The notes: generated from the sequence alone by a model not told the origin. A stretch of 64,000 nucleotides of DNA from Halomonas halodenitrificans DSM 735 (GCF_000620045.1 NZ_JHVH01000002.1:124001-188000), one strand, 5' to 3'; shown: positions 53,718 through 63,928, counted from the stretch's first letter. Numbers and translations are program-made.

Positions 53718-55324
53718 TGCCTGATACACGATTCGCCATGTCATCGAGGCTCCTGCTCCTGTTGGCGGCGGGGCTGGCGGCGGGCCTGATGCTGCTCCCC
53801 TCGGCCGCGTCGGCCGAGCCGGCACCGCCGGCCGAGACGCTCTATCAGACCCACTGTGCGTCCTGCCATGGAGAGAGCCGTCTGGGGGGGATCGGGCCGG
53901 CACTGCTGCCCGGCAACCTCTCGCGCCTCGAGCCGGCGGCCGCCGAGGGAGTCATTCGCGACGGCCGTGCCGCCAGCCAGATGCCCGGTTTCGCGGACCA
54001 GCTGGACGAGGAGCAGGTCTCCGACCTGGCCGAGTGGCTCTATCGCGCGCCGGACGAGGAACCCATCTGGGGGCGCGACGAGATCCTGGCCAGCCAGGTG
54101 GTGCATCACCGCGATGGCAGCCTGCCGGACACGCCGCGTTTCGACGCCGACCCGCTCAATCTCTTTATCGTGGTGGAGACCGGCGACCATCACGCCACCC
54201 TGCTCGACGGCGATACCTTCGAGCCGATTCATCGTTTCGAGACCCGCTATGCCCTGCACGGCGGGCCCAAGTACACCCCCGACGGCCGCCATGTCTTCTT
54301 CGGCTCCCGGGACGGCTGGATCACCAAGTACGATATCTACAACATGGAGGTGGTGGCCGAGGTGCGTGCCGGCATCAACATGCGCAATATCGCCGTGTCC
54401 GGCGATGGCCGCTACGTGATGGCCGCCAACTACCTTCCCCACAGCCTGGTGCTGTTCGACGCTCACAACCTCGACCTGATGAAGGTCTATCCGGCGCAGG
54501 GCGAGAGCGGTGAGAGCTCACGGGTCAGCGCCGTCTATGCCGCCCCGCCACGGGGCAGCTTTATTGCCGCGCTGAAGGATATCGAGGAGGTGTGGGAAAT
54601 TCCCTGGCCACTGCCCACCGAACCGGTGGTCTCCACCGGCCATATGGCGACCCCGCTGGCGCCGCAGCGCCACCACGACACGCCCAATTTCCGGGTGCGG
54701 CGCATCCCGGTACCGGACTACCTCGACGACTTCTTCTTCGACCTCGACTACGCCCACGTCATCGGTGCCTCCCGGGGAGGAGAGAGTGACGGCCAGGGCG
54801 GCATGGTGGTCAACCTGGACAGCGGCGAGAAGGTGGCCGACCTGCCCCTGGAGGGGATGCCGCATCTCGGCTCGGGTATCACCTGGGAGCACGAGGGGCG
54901 CCGGGTCATGGCGACGCCTCATCTCACCCGGGCGGCGGTATCGATCATCGACATGACCACCTGGGAGGTGATCAAGACCCTGGAAACCGACGGTCCCGGC
55001 TTCTTCATGCGCAGCCATGCCAACTCGCCCTATGTCTGGGCGGATGTCTTCTTCGGCCCTCATCGTGACCGGGTCCATGTCATCGACAAGGCGAGCCTCG
55101 AAATCGTCGAAACCCTGATCCCCGAACCCGGCAAGACCGCCGCCCACGTGGAGTTCGACCGCTACGGCGAGAAACTGCTGCTCAGCCTGTGGGAAGATGA
55201 TGGCGCGGTCATCGTCTATGACGCCGAGAGCCTCGAGGAGGAGAAGCGCATCCCCATGAGCAAGCCCTCGGGCAAGTACAACGTCTGGAACAAGACCCGC
55301 TATGAAGAGGGCACCAGCCACTGA
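53717..55324 (+). CDS. nirN: NirN, dihydro-heme d1 dehydrogenase
   Basis: 535 residues: signal peptide (SSRLLLLLAAGLAAGLMLLP), haem c site CASCHGES, then a NirS-like propeller ending MSKPSGKYNVWNKTRYEEG. NirN introduces the last double bond of heme d1 in the periplasm and can hand it to NirS. The internal ATG at 53738 is an alternative start. The 183 bp after it carry the nnrS promoter. Confidence 0.94.
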   Translation: MPDTRFAMSSRLLLLLAAGLAAGLMLLPSAASAEPAPPAETLYQTHCASCHGESRLGGIGPALLPGNLSRLEPAAAEGVIRDGRAASQMPGFADQLDEEQVSDLAEWLYRAPDEEPIWGRDEILASQVVHHRDGSLPDTPRFDADPLNLFIVVETGDHHATLLDGDTFEPIHRFETRYALHGGPKYTPDGRHVFFGSRDGWITKYDIYNMEVVAEVRAGINMRNIAVSGDGRYVMAANYLPHSLVLFDAHNLDLMKVYPAQGESGESSRVSAVYAAPPRGSFIAALKDIEEVWEIPWPLPTEPVVSTGHMATPLAPQRHHDTPNFRVRRIPVPDYLDDFFFDLDYAHVIGASRGGESDGQGGMVVNLDSGEKVADLPLEGMPHLGSGITWEHEGRRVMATPHLTRAAVSIIDMTTWEVIKTLETDGPGFFMRSHANSPYVWADVFFGPHRDRVHVIDKASLEIVETLIPEPGKTAAHVEFDRYGEKLLLSLWEDDGAVIVYDAESLEEEKRIPMSKPSGKYNVWNKTRYEEGTSH

Positions 55325-55429
55325 GTAGAAAAGCCGTCATTCCTTGCTGCGCTTGATATCCTGGCCGCCGGCGGTCAGCCTCTCTTCGCTCGCGATAGGA
55401 ATGAACGGCCTTTCTCATAAGAAGTATTT

Positions 55430-55443
55430 TTGATACCTGTCAT
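55430..55443 (+). promoter_or_regulatory. FNR/DNR-like box upstream of nnrS
   Basis: TTGATACCTGTCAT matches the consensus at 8 of 10 positions. Placed at -41.5 it gives a start near 55478, 30 nt before the nnrS ATG. Confidence 0.5.
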
Positions 55444-55507
55444 GGAAGTCGCGAGCTCGTCGGCGCACAATGGTTCTATCCAAGCGTCTTGACCGGGGTA
55501 TCGTGAC

Positions 55508-56719
55508 ATGACCTTCTCCCGCACTAGCCAGATCGCCGCCGCGCCGACATCGCTGCCCGTGGCGCGCCTGGCCTTTCGCCCCTTCTTCCTGCTCGCCGCG
55601 CTGTTCAGCATTCTCTCTCTGGTGGTGTGGTTCGCCTTCTGGCACGGCGATATCCTGCTGCGACCCCAGGGGGGGCTGATGTTCTGGCACCAGCACGAGA
55701 TGCTGTTCGGCTTTGCCGCCGCCGTGGTGACCGGATTTCTGCTGACCGCGGTACAGAACTGGACGGGGCTGCCCAGCCTGAAGGGCGGCCCGCTGCTGGG
55801 GCTGGTCGCCCTGTGGCTTGCGGGGCGTGTCCTGATGGCCTTCCCCCTTGGCTTGCCGGGGTGGCTGGTGGCGGCGGTGGACCTCGCCTTTGTGCCGCTG
55901 GTGGCGGCGGTGATGGCGAGCCTGGTGATTCGCGCCCGGCGTTGGCGAAACCTGGTCTTCCTGCCGGCCCTGGGGCTTCTGACCCTGGCCAACCTGCTGA
56001 TGCATCTGGGGGTGCTGGTCGGCAAGGCGGAGCTTATCCGGCCGGCCGCCCATCTGGCGGTATTGCTGATCACGCTGCTGATGGTGGTGGTGGGCGGTCG
56101 GGTGATCGCCATGTTCACCGCCAACCGGCTGGGGCTGACGCGCAAGGCCCCGATTCCGATACTCGAGACGCTGAGTCTGGGCAGCGTAATGGCGGTGGTG
56201 GCGAGCCAGCTGCTTATTGTCCTGGGAGCCCCGCTGCCGACATGGCTGCTGGCGGGGCTGATGGGGCTTTCGGCCCTGGCCAACGCCGTGCGCCTGTCGC
56301 GCTGGGGTGGCCAGCACAGCTGGCGCGAGCCGCTGCTCTGGGGGCTGCATCTGAGCTATGCCTGCATTCCGCTGGGGCTCGCCATGTGGGCCCTGGCGCT
56401 GCTCGCCGGCAGCCGCGCCGATGCCGCGCTGCACGCCCTGACCATCGGTGGCATGGGCACCATGATGCTGTCGATGATGGCGCGGGTGTCGCTGGGGCAT
56501 ACGGCACGCCCCATTCGCACCCTGCCCGGCATCGGTGTGGCCCTGGGGCTGATGGTCGCCGCCGCGCTGCTGCGCTCACCGGTGCTGGTGATGTTTCCGC
56601 AGATTACTCACTGGACCTATAACCTGGGAATTATCTTCTGGTGTCTGGCCTACGGTGTCTTCCTGTTTCACTATACGGGGCCGCTGCTGTCGCCGCGTGC
56701 CGATGGCAAGGACGGCTAA
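55508..56719 (+). CDS. nnrS: NnrS, haem-copper membrane protein of the NO response
   Basis: 403 residues with about twelve membrane helices and conserved histidines in FWHQHEMLFGFAAAVVTGF, ALHALTIGGMGTMMLSMMAR and GHTARP. NnrS protects against NO stress, including iron-dinitrosyl damage, in denitrifiers. RBS is weak (GGGGTATCGTGAC). It lies between the nir cluster and the nor genes. Confidence 0.94.
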   Translation: MTFSRTSQIAAAPTSLPVARLAFRPFFLLAALFSILSLVVWFAFWHGDILLRPQGGLMFWHQHEMLFGFAAAVVTGFLLTAVQNWTGLPSLKGGPLLGLVALWLAGRVLMAFPLGLPGWLVAAVDLAFVPLVAAVMASLVIRARRWRNLVFLPALGLLTLANLLMHLGVLVGKAELIRPAAHLAVLLITLLMVVVGGRVIAMFTANRLGLTRKAPIPILETLSLGSVMAVVASQLLIVLGAPLPTWLLAGLMGLSALANAVRLSRWGGQHSWREPLLWGLHLSYACIPLGLAMWALALLAGSRADAALHALTIGGMGTMMLSMMARVSLGHTARPIRTLPGIGVALGLMVAAALLRSPVLVMFPQITHWTYNLGIIFWCLAYGVFLFHYTGPLLSPRADGKDG

Positions 56720-56742
56720 CCCGAGACAAGGAACCCCTCGTG

Positions 56743-57129
56743 ATGGAGTACTATCTGGCGATCAAGCACCTGCATATCACCGCCGCTACCCTGAGCATCC
56801 TCTTCTTCATGCTGAGGGCCTTCTGGTCGGTGCGCGAGGCTCCGGTGCTCCAGGCTCGCTGGGTCAGGATCGCCCCCCACGTCATCGATACCCTGCTGCT
56901 GACACTGGGTGTGGTGCTGATGGTGATGCTCTCGCTGTGGCCCCATCAGCATCCCTGGCTCGCCGCCAAGCTTATTGCCCTGCTGGCCTATATCGGCCTG
57001 GGAACGCTGGCCATCAAGCGTGGGCGAAGCACGGCCGTTCGCGGTACGGCCGCCGTGGCGGCGGTGCTCGTCTTCCTGTACATGGTGGGGGCGGCCATCC
57101 GCCACAGCGCCCTCTCCTGGCTGGCGTAA
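56743..57129 (+). CDS. SirB-family small membrane protein
   Basis: 128 residues, four membrane helices, opening MEYYLAIKHLHITAATLSIL, the SirB pattern. Function unknown, although it often accompanies nnrS or respiratory genes. It follows nnrS by 23 bp and is probably co-transcribed. Confidence 0.8.
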   Translation: MEYYLAIKHLHITAATLSILFFMLRAFWSVREAPVLQARWVRIAPHVIDTLLLTLGVVLMVMLSLWPHQHPWLAAKLIALLAYIGLGTLAIKRGRSTAVRGTAAVAAVLVFLYMVGAAIRHSALSWLA

Positions 57130-57217
57130 TTCCCCTGGCCCGACGTGACGTCAGGGCGATCGATTGACCTATACTGACGCCACATTCGTCATATTCATTC
57201 GCGGTAAGGAGCCTGGA

Positions 57218-57535
57218 ATGTCGAAACAGAATCTTCCCTCCGGTGCCGGCCAGGTGGCCGAACAGTTCCCCGAGGTGTGGGATGCCTACGCCGAGCTGGG
57301 CAAGGCCTGTGCCGAGAGCGGCCCCCTGGATGCCCGCACGCGCCGACTGGTCAAGCTGGCCCTGGCCGTGGGGGCGCGCTCCGAAGGAGCCGTGCATTCC
57401 CATGCTCGCCGAGCCCTGGAGGAAGGCGAAACCCACGACGCTCTCAAGCAGGTGGCCATGCTGTCGATCCCCACACTGGGTCTTCCTCGTGGCGTCGCCG
57501 CCCTCACCTGGATCGAGGATATTACCGAGTCCTGA
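57218..57535 (+). CDS. Carboxymuconolactone decarboxylase/AhpD-like protein
   Basis: 105 residues from the ATG at 57218 (AAGGAG upstream), all helical, CMD fold. The AhpD redox motif CxxC is absent: the site reads EGAVHSHARRALEEG, with histidines but no cysteine, so peroxidase-reductant activity is unlikely. It stands between sirB and the aap operon. Confidence 0.75.
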   Translation: MSKQNLPSGAGQVAEQFPEVWDAYAELGKACAESGPLDARTRRLVKLALAVGARSEGAVHSHARRALEEGETHDALKQVAMLSIPTLGLPRGVAALTWIEDITES

Positions 57536-57665
57536 TCGATAGCCGCCGGCGTGAGGCCACGGCGAAAAGCGTTTAATCACCGAATGGCGACGAGTCTCCA
57601 GGGTCTGCTAGTTTCGAGTCTGCTGTATCCGCAACGCTCGACATAACAGACTCTGGAGTCTTTTT

Positions 57666-58694
57666 ATGCGCTACAACAACAAGATGCTCTTATCCCTGCC
57701 GGCGGTGGCGCTCGGCATGGGGCTCGCCGCCAACGCCTCGGCCGCCACCCTGGACGAGGTGCAGGAGCGGGGCGAGCTGCGCTGTGGGGTCAACGTCGGC
57801 CTCTCGGGCTTCTCTTCCCCCGACGAAGACGGCACCTGGCAGGGGCTCGATGTCGAGACCTGCCGCGGTATCGCCGCGGCGGTACTGGGTGACTCGGAGG
57901 CGGTCTCCTTTACCCCGTTGACCGCCAAGGAACGCTTCACCGCCCTGCAGTCCGGCGAGATCGATGTGCTCTCGCGTAACACCACCTGGACCGCGACCCG
58001 GGATAACTCCCTGGGTCTCAACTTCACCGCCACTACCTTCTATGACGGCCAGGGCTTCATGGTGGCCAAGGACCTGGGGATCGAGAGCCTCGAGGAATTC
58101 GACGGTGCCTCCATGTGCATCCAGTCCGGCACCACCCATGAGCTCAACCTGGCGGATTACTTCCCCTCCCGCGATATCGAGATCCAGACCGTCACCTTCG
58201 ACACCCCCGACCAGACCGCCCAGGGCTTTTCCAGCGGCCGCTGCGATATCCTGACCTCCGATACTTCCCAGCTCAGTGCGCTGCGCCTGCAGCTGCCCGA
58301 GCCGGATAGCGTCGAGATTCTCGAAACGTTGATCTCCAAGGAGCCGCTCGGCCCCGTGGTACGCCAGGGGGATGATCAGTGGCTGGATATCGTCCAGTGG
58401 TCGATCTTCGCCATGGTCAATGCCGAGGAGCTCGGGGTGACCTCGGAGAATGTCGACGACATGCAGTCCGACCCGCCCAACCCCCAGGTGGCACGCCTGC
58501 TGGGCGTCGATGGCGACTATGGCGAACAGCTCGGCATCAGCGATGACTGGGCCTACAATATCGTCAAGCATGTCGGCAACTATGGTGAGGTGTTCGCCAG
58601 CACCGTGGGCGAGGATTCCCCCATGCAGATCAGTCGCGGCATGAACGCGCTGTGGAACGAGGGCGGGATCCTCTACGCACCGCCGGTCCGCTGA
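57666..58694 (+). CDS. aapJ: AapJ, periplasmic general L-amino-acid binding protein
   Basis: 342 residues with a signal peptide ending ANASA and the family-3 binding-protein fold (GELRCGVNVGLSGFSSPDED, RFTALQSGEIDVLSRNTTWT). It captures a broad range of L-amino acids for AapQMP. An AGACT-CTGG-AGTCT hairpin plus TTTTT lies directly before the ATG, embedding the ribosome site. The 130-bp gap before it has nothing else recognised. Confidence 0.95.
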   Translation: MRYNNKMLLSLPAVALGMGLAANASAATLDEVQERGELRCGVNVGLSGFSSPDEDGTWQGLDVETCRGIAAAVLGDSEAVSFTPLTAKERFTALQSGEIDVLSRNTTWTATRDNSLGLNFTATTFYDGQGFMVAKDLGIESLEEFDGASMCIQSGTTHELNLADYFPSRDIEIQTVTFDTPDQTAQGFSSGRCDILTSDTSQLSALRLQLPEPDSVEILETLISKEPLGPVVRQGDDQWLDIVQWSIFAMVNAEELGVTSENVDDMQSDPPNPQVARLLGVDGDYGEQLGISDDWAYNIVKHVGNYGEVFASTVGEDSPMQISRGMNALWNEGGILYAPPVR

Positions 58695-58718
58695 CCCACC
58701 CTGAACGTCCAATGACCG

Positions 58719-58748
58719 GGCACCACGCATGGCAACAGGCGTGGTGCC
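58719..58748 (+). other. Hairpin between aapJ and aapQ
   Basis: GGCACCACGC and GCGTGGTGCC form a 10-bp perfect stem around a 10-nt loop, 24 bp after aapJ. Such structures commonly keep the binding-protein message more abundant than that of the permease genes. Confidence 0.7.
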
Positions 58749-58775
58749 GTTTCGGGTACGTCTGCGAGGCTTGAT

Positions 58776-59954
58776 ATGCTGCGATCTTCCTCTCGGGAGC
58801 GGGGGCCGCTATGGCGTGACCCCACCTTCCGCGCCCTGCTGGTGCAGGGCCTCTTGCTGCTGGCGTTGGGGGTGTTGATTGTCGTGGTGGTGTCCAACAC
58901 CATGGCCAACCTCGAGGCCCGCGGGATCACTACCGGCTTCGGCTTCCTCCAGGATCGGGCCGGCTTCACCATTCCCCAGACCCTGATCGACTATTCCGGC
59001 GACAGCACCTACGCGCGCACCTTCGTGGTCGGGCTGCTCAATACCCTGCTGGTCTCCGCCCTGGGCGTCGTGGCGGCCACCCTGATCGGCTTCCTGGTGG
59101 GCATTGCCCGGTTGTCGCCCAACTGGCTGCTGGCCCGACTGGCCGCCGCCTACGTGGAGATATTCCGCAATATTCCGCTGCTGGTGCAGATTCTTTTCTG
59201 GTACTTCGCCGTGCTGCAGGCCCTGCCCAGCCCACGCAACAGTCATTCCCTGTTCGAGACCGTCTTTCTCAACGTGCGCGGCGTGGTGTTGCCCGACCCG
59301 CAGCCCCTGGAAGGCTTCGCCGCCACGCCCTGGGCGTTGCTGCTTGCGGTGCTCATCACCTGGTGGCTGGTGCGTTTCTCCCGGCGCCGCCAGGCCGGCA
59401 CCGGCCGGCCGCTGCCGGTATTCAAGCTGGGGGCCTTGCTGCTGATCGGCCTGCCGCTGGTCACGTTTCTGGTCACCGGCATGCCGCTGGAGTGGTCGAT
59501 TCCCGCGCTCAAGGGCTTCAACTTCCAGGGTGGCGTGACGGTGCTGCCCGAGCTGATGGCGCTGTGGCTGGCGCTCTCCATCTATACCGCCTCCTTCATT
59601 GCCGAGATCGTGCGTTCGGGTATCCAGTCGGTGCCCCAGGGGCAGGTGGAGGCGGCCAAGGCGCTGAGCCTGCCGGGCGGCATCATCCTGCGCAAGGTGG
59701 TGATCCCCCAGGCGATGCGGGTGATCATTCCGCAGCTCACCAGCCAGCACCTCAACCTGATCAAGAACTCATCGCTGGCCACGGCGATCGGCTATCCCGA
59801 TCTGGTCGCCGTATTTTCCGGCACCGCGCTGAACCAGACCGGTCAGGCCATCGAAATCGTCGCCATGACCATGGCCGTTTATCTGCTGATCAACCTCGTG
59901 GTGTCCGCGCTGATGAACCTCTACAACGCCCGTACCCTGCTCAAGGAGCGGTGA
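58776..59954 (+). CDS. aapQ: AapQ, amino-acid ABC transporter permease
   Basis: 392 residues, several membrane helices, with the HisM-type loop SGIQSVPQGQVEAAKALSLP (EAA motif) near 300. Long first half typical of AapQ. Its stop is 1 bp from the aapM start. Confidence 0.94.
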   Translation: MLRSSSRERGPLWRDPTFRALLVQGLLLLALGVLIVVVVSNTMANLEARGITTGFGFLQDRAGFTIPQTLIDYSGDSTYARTFVVGLLNTLLVSALGVVAATLIGFLVGIARLSPNWLLARLAAAYVEIFRNIPLLVQILFWYFAVLQALPSPRNSHSLFETVFLNVRGVVLPDPQPLEGFAATPWALLLAVLITWWLVRFSRRRQAGTGRPLPVFKLGALLLIGLPLVTFLVTGMPLEWSIPALKGFNFQGGVTVLPELMALWLALSIYTASFIAEIVRSGIQSVPQGQVEAAKALSLPGGIILRKVVIPQAMRVIIPQLTSQHLNLIKNSSLATAIGYPDLVAVFSGTALNQTGQAIEIVAMTMAVYLLINLVVSALMNLYNARTLLKER

Positions 59955-59955
59955 C

Positions 59956-61065
59956 ATGCAACCGACCTCGACGCGAACCGAGATGATTCCCGAGCGGCGT
60001 GCGCCCGACATGAGCCGCGGCGCCGTGGGCTGGCTGCGTGCCAATCTCTTCAATACGCCACTCAACGGTGCGGTGACGCTGGTGACCGTGGCGCTGCTGG
60101 CCTGGCTGCTGTGGCCGGCGCTGCAGTGGGCCGTGATCCAGGCCGACTGGCTGGGCAATTCCCGTGAGGCGTGTAGCGGCGAGGGGGCCTGCTGGGTCTT
60201 TATCAGCGCACGCTTCGAGACCATCATCTACGGCTTCTATCCCGAGAGCGAACGCTGGCGGGTGGACCTGGTGTTCCTGCTGATGGCGGCGCTGGTCGCC
60301 TGGCTGGCCATTCCCCGGCTGCCCGCCAAGCGCTGGGTGGGGCTGTTTGCCCTGGTGGGCTTCCCGGCCATCGCCTTCATCCTGCTGGTAGGGGGCAGTT
60401 TCGGCCTCGAGCATGTGCCGACCCGCAGCTGGGGCGGGGTGATGCTGACCCTGACCATCGCGACCGTGGGCATCGTCGGCTCATTGCCCATCGGGGTGGT
60501 GCTGGCACTGGGAAGGCGTTCGAAGATGCCGCTGGTGCGCGGCTTCAGCGTGGTGTTCATCGAGTTCTGGCGCGGTGTGCCCCTGATCACCGTGCTGTTC
60601 ATGGCCTCGGTGATGCTGCCGTTGTTCGTGCCTACCCAGGTGGAGTTCGACAAGCTGCTGCGTGCCCTGGTGGGCATCATGCTGTTCTGGAGCGCCTACA
60701 TGGCCGAGGTCGTGCGCGGTGGCCTGCAGGCGATTCCTCGCGGCCAGGAGGAGGCCGCCAAGGCGCTGGGCATGGGCTACTGGCAGCGCACGGCACTGAT
60801 CGTGCTGCCCCAGGCGCTCAAGCTGGTCATTCCCGGCATCGTCAACACCTTCATCGCCCTGTTCAAGGACACCTCGCTGGTGCTGATCATCGGCCTCTTC
60901 GACCTCCTGGCGATCATCCGAGCGGGGTTGACCGACAGCGAATGGCTGGGCTTCGCCTCCGAGGGCTATGTCTTCGCCGCCCTGATGTTCTGGGTGTTCT
61001 GCTTCAGCATGTCGCGCTACAGCCAGTATATCGAACGGCGCCTGCATACCGGCCACCGTAACTGA
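59956..61065 (+). CDS. aapM: AapM, amino-acid ABC transporter permease
   Basis: 369 residues, partner of AapQ, with the EAA loop [20 protein letters not shown] and a periplasmic insert after the first helix ([20 protein letters not shown]). Together they form the AapQM channel. Confidence 0.94.
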   Translation: MQPTSTRTEMIPERRAPDMSRGAVGWLRANLFNTPLNGAVTLVTVALLAWLLWPALQWAVIQADWLGNSREACSGEGACWVFISARFETIIYGFYPESERWRVDLVFLLMAALVAWLAIPRLPAKRWVGLFALVGFPAIAFILLVGGSFGLEHVPTRSWGGVMLTLTIATVGIVGSLPIGVVLALGRRSKMPLVRGFSVVFIEFWRGVPLITVLFMASVMLPLFVPTQVEFDKLLRALVGIMLFWSAYMAEVVRGGLQAIPRGQEEAAKALGMGYWQRTALIVLPQALKLVIPGIVNTFIALFKDTSLVLIIGLFDLLAIIRAGLTDSEWLGFASEGYVFAALMFWVFCFSMSRYSQYIERRLHTGHRN

Positions 61066-61085
61066 CCACAAGGAATCGACCCGTC

Positions 61086-61850
61086 ATGAACCAGGCAAAT
61101 GCCGCCCAGGCCGACTCACCGATGATCGAGATCGCCGGGCTCAACAAGTGGTACGGCGACTTTCATGTGCTGCGCGACATCGACCTGACGGTGGCCAGCG
61201 GCGAGCGTATCGTCATCTGTGGGCCCTCGGGCTCGGGTAAGTCGACCCTGATTCGCTGCATCAACCACCTGGAGGAGCACCAGGAGGGGCGTATCGTGGT
61301 CAATGGCGTTCCCATGACCCGGGACGTGAAGCGGATCGAGCAGATTCGCCGCCACGTGGGAATGGTGTTCCAGCACTTCAATCTCTTTCCCCATCTGAGC
61401 GTGCTGGACAACTGCTGCATCTCCCAGACCTGGGTACAGAAGAAACCCCGCGCCGACGCCCAGCGTACGGCGAAGGAGATTCTCGAGCGCGTACAGATCG
61501 CCGATCAGGCCCACAAGTATCCGGGGCAGCTGTCCGGCGGCCAGCAGCAGCGGGTCGCCATCGCCCGGGCGCTCTGCATGCAGCCCGAGGTCATGCTCTT
61601 CGATGAGCCGACCTCGGCCCTCGATCCCGAGATGATCAAGGAGGTGCTCGACGTGATGGTTGAGCTGGCCCGAGAAGGCATGACCATGCTGTGTGTGACC
61701 CACGAGATGGGATTCGCCAAGACCGTCGCCGACCGGGTGATCTTCATGGACCAGGGGCAGATCATCGAGCAGGCGCCTCCCGAACGCTTCTTCAACCATC
61801 CGCAGTCCGAGCGCACTCAGCTGTTTCTCAGTCAGATTCTCGGGCACTGA
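61086..61850 (+). CDS. aapP: AapP, amino-acid ABC transporter ATPase
   Basis: 254 residues. Walker [10 protein letters not shown], signature LSGGQQQR, Walker [14 protein letters not shown] and switch histidine CVTHEMGF. It powers uptake through AapQM. It ends the operon; 187 bp follow before norC. Confidence 0.96.
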   Translation: MNQANAAQADSPMIEIAGLNKWYGDFHVLRDIDLTVASGERIVICGPSGSGKSTLIRCINHLEEHQEGRIVVNGVPMTRDVKRIEQIRRHVGMVFQHFNLFPHLSVLDNCCISQTWVQKKPRADAQRTAKEILERVQIADQAHKYPGQLSGGQQQRVAIARALCMQPEVMLFDEPTSALDPEMIKEVLDVMVELAREGMTMLCVTHEMGFAKTVADRVIFMDQGQIIEQAPPERFFNHPQSERTQLFLSQILGH

Positions 61851-61902
61851 ACAGGCGAGGCTGTGCTAGGCTTGTCGATAAGCCGGTTCCCTCCTGAACT
61901 AT

Positions 61903-61916
61903 TTGACCGGCGTCAA
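61903..61916 (+). promoter_or_regulatory. DNR/FNR box for norCB
   Basis: TTGACCGGCGTCAA is a perfect palindrome at its arms, of the TTGAC-N4-GTCAA form favoured by DNR. At -41.5 the start lies near 61951, and TAGGAT (61940-61945) fits as the -10. The leader to norC is about 87 nt. Confidence 0.78.
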
Positions 61917-62037
61917 AGCCTCTAGCCTCTTTCTTCTGTTAGGATTAACATGTATCAGCGATGCATGTTAATAAATCATCAGGCGCCAACAGCAACTCAC
62001 GCGACGCGCCTGCCGGACGAGCAAGGGGGAAAGGCTC

Positions 62038-62490
62038 ATGGCCGACGGTCTCACCAAGTCGGCGGCCCGCAATATCTTCTATGGCGGGTCGTTGTTCTTC
62101 TTTTTGCTGTTTGCCGCCCTGACGGCGCACAGCCACTGGTACATGGTCAACAAGTCCACCGACAATGAGGGGCTCACCGAGTCGGTCGTGGCAGGCAAGC
62201 ACATCTGGGAAAAGAACATGTGCATCAACTGCCACAGCATCATGGGCGAGGGGGCCTACTTCGCACCGGAGCTGAGTAACGTCTGGGAACGTTATGGTGG
62301 TCACCAGAATCCCGAGGCGGCGCGTGCCGGCCTGGCCGCGTGGATTCGCGCCCAGCCGCTGGGTACCCAGGGTCGCCGTCAGATGCCGGCCTACGACTTC
62401 ACCGACGAAGAGATGAGTTCGCTGATCGACTTCCTCGAGTGGACCGATGGTATCGACGACCAGGACTGGCCGCCGCACCCCGCCGGCTAA
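62038..62490 (+). CDS. norC: NorC, cytochrome c subunit of NO reductase
   Basis: 150 residues: one N-terminal membrane anchor (YGGSLFFFLLFAALTAHSHW), haem site MCINCHSIMGEGAYFAPELS, and the axial methionine in RRQMPAYDFTDEEM. It passes electrons to NorB. GGGGGAAAGG precedes the ATG. Confidence 0.97.
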   Translation: MADGLTKSAARNIFYGGSLFFFLLFAALTAHSHWYMVNKSTDNEGLTESVVAGKHIWEKNMCINCHSIMGEGAYFAPELSNVWERYGGHQNPEAARAGLAAWIRAQPLGTQGRRQMPAYDFTDEEMSSLIDFLEWTDGIDDQDWPPHPAG

Positions 62491-62544
62491 GCCACCTGAA
62501 CGCCGATCCGCCGGATAGCGGATGAATCAAGGAGAACGACACCG

Positions 62545-63900
62545 ATGAAATACGAAACCCAGAAGGTGGCATTGCCATTCTTCATGGTGGCCATGGCGCT
62601 CTTTGCCCTGCAGATCGTCTTCGGGCTGCTGGCCGCCGCCGTCTATGTCTGGCCGAACTTCATGGCCGAAGCGATGCCCTTCAACATCATGCGGGCCAGC
62701 CACACCAACCTGCTGATCGTGTGGCTGCTGATCGGCTTCATGGGCTCCACCTATTACCTGATGCCGGAAGAGGCGGAACGCGAGATCCATAGCCCGACCA
62801 TCGCCTATATCCAGCTGGCGATCTTTGCCTTTGCCGGTGCCGCGGCGCTGGTCGGTTACCAGTTCGGGATTCACGAAGGGCGGGAATTCCTCGAGCAGCC
62901 GTTCTGGGTCAAGCTGCTGATCACGATTTCCTTTTTGATGTTTTTGTTCAATACCAGCATGACCCTGCTCAAGGGCCGCAAGACCGCCATCAACATGGTG
63001 CTGATGCTGGGCCTGTGGCTGGCCGCGGTATTCTGGTTGTTCGCCTTCTATAACCCCAGCAACCTCGCCGTGGACAAGCTCTACTGGTGGTGGGTGGTGC
63101 ACCTCTGGGTCGAGGGCGTCTGGGAGCTGATCATGGCCTCCCTGCTCGGTTACCTGTTGATCAAGATGACCGGCGTGGACCGCGAGGTGATCGAGAAGTG
63201 GCTCTATGTCATCGTTGGCCTGGCGCTGTTCTCCGGCCTGCTGGGGACCGGTCACCACTACTACTGGATCGGTGCGCCGAGCTACTGGCAGCCCATCGGC
63301 AGCATCTTCTCCACCCTGGAGGTGCTCCCCTTCTTCGCCATGGTGATCTTTGCCTTCACCATGTTCTGGAAGGGCAGCCGTAATCACCCGAACAAGGCCG
63401 CCATGCTGTGGGCGCTCGGCTGCCCGACCATGGCCTTCTTCGGCGCCGGCGTGTGGGGCTTCATGCACACCCTTCACTGGGTCAACTACTACAGCCACGG
63501 CACCCAGGTCACTGCGGCCCACGGCCATCTGGCCTTCTATGGTGCCTACGTGATGCTGTTGCTGGGCATCATCAGCTTCGCCATGCCCCAGCTGCGCCGC
63601 GTTCAGCCCTACAACCAGGTGATCAACATGTGGGGCTTCTGGATCATGACCGGCGCCATGGCCTTCATGACCTTCACGCTGACCTTTGCGGGGGTCGTGC
63701 AGACCCACCTGCAGCGTGTTCTGGGCATGAACTTCATGGAAGTGCAGGATCAGCTGGTGCTGTTCTACGGCATGCGTCTGGCCTCCGGCGTCGCCGTGGG
63801 CATCGGTGCCTGCCTGCTGCTCTACGCCTTCTTCGGCCCTGCCCGTGAGCAGGTCCCCGCCGGCGGAACCCAGCTGACTTCAGGCACCAATCGCGCCTGA
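62545..63900 (+). CDS. norB: NorB, catalytic subunit of cytochrome c-dependent NO reductase
   Basis: 451 residues, twelve membrane helices. FeB ligands are in WWVVHLWVEGVWEL, including the glutamate that replaces the oxidase tyrosine, and in GTGHHYYWIG; haem histidines are in HGTQVTAAHGHLAFYG. It reduces 2 NO to N2O. The start at 62545 has AAGGAG 8 bp upstream. Confidence 0.97.
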   Translation: MKYETQKVALPFFMVAMALFALQIVFGLLAAAVYVWPNFMAEAMPFNIMRASHTNLLIVWLLIGFMGSTYYLMPEEAEREIHSPTIAYIQLAIFAFAGAAALVGYQFGIHEGREFLEQPFWVKLLITISFLMFLFNTSMTLLKGRKTAINMVLMLGLWLAAVFWLFAFYNPSNLAVDKLYWWWVVHLWVEGVWELIMASLLGYLLIKMTGVDREVIEKWLYVIVGLALFSGLLGTGHHYYWIGAPSYWQPIGSIFSTLEVLPFFAMVIFAFTMFWKGSRNHPNKAAMLWALGCPTMAFFGAGVWGFMHTLHWVNYYSHGTQVTAAHGHLAFYGAYVMLLLGIISFAMPQLRRVQPYNQVINMWGFWIMTGAMAFMTFTLTFAGVVQTHLQRVLGMNFMEVQDQLVLFYGMRLASGVAVGIGACLLLYAFFGPAREQVPAGGTQLTSGTNRA

Positions 63901-63906
63901 CCTACC

Positions 63907-63928
63907 GAGGGCCCCGCGAGGGGCCCTC
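63907..63928 (+). terminator. Hairpin after norB
   Basis: GAGGGCCCC and GGGGCCCTC form a perfect 9-bp stem with a GCGA loop, followed by TTCG rather than a T run. It probably lowers read-through into the next gene. Confidence 0.7.
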
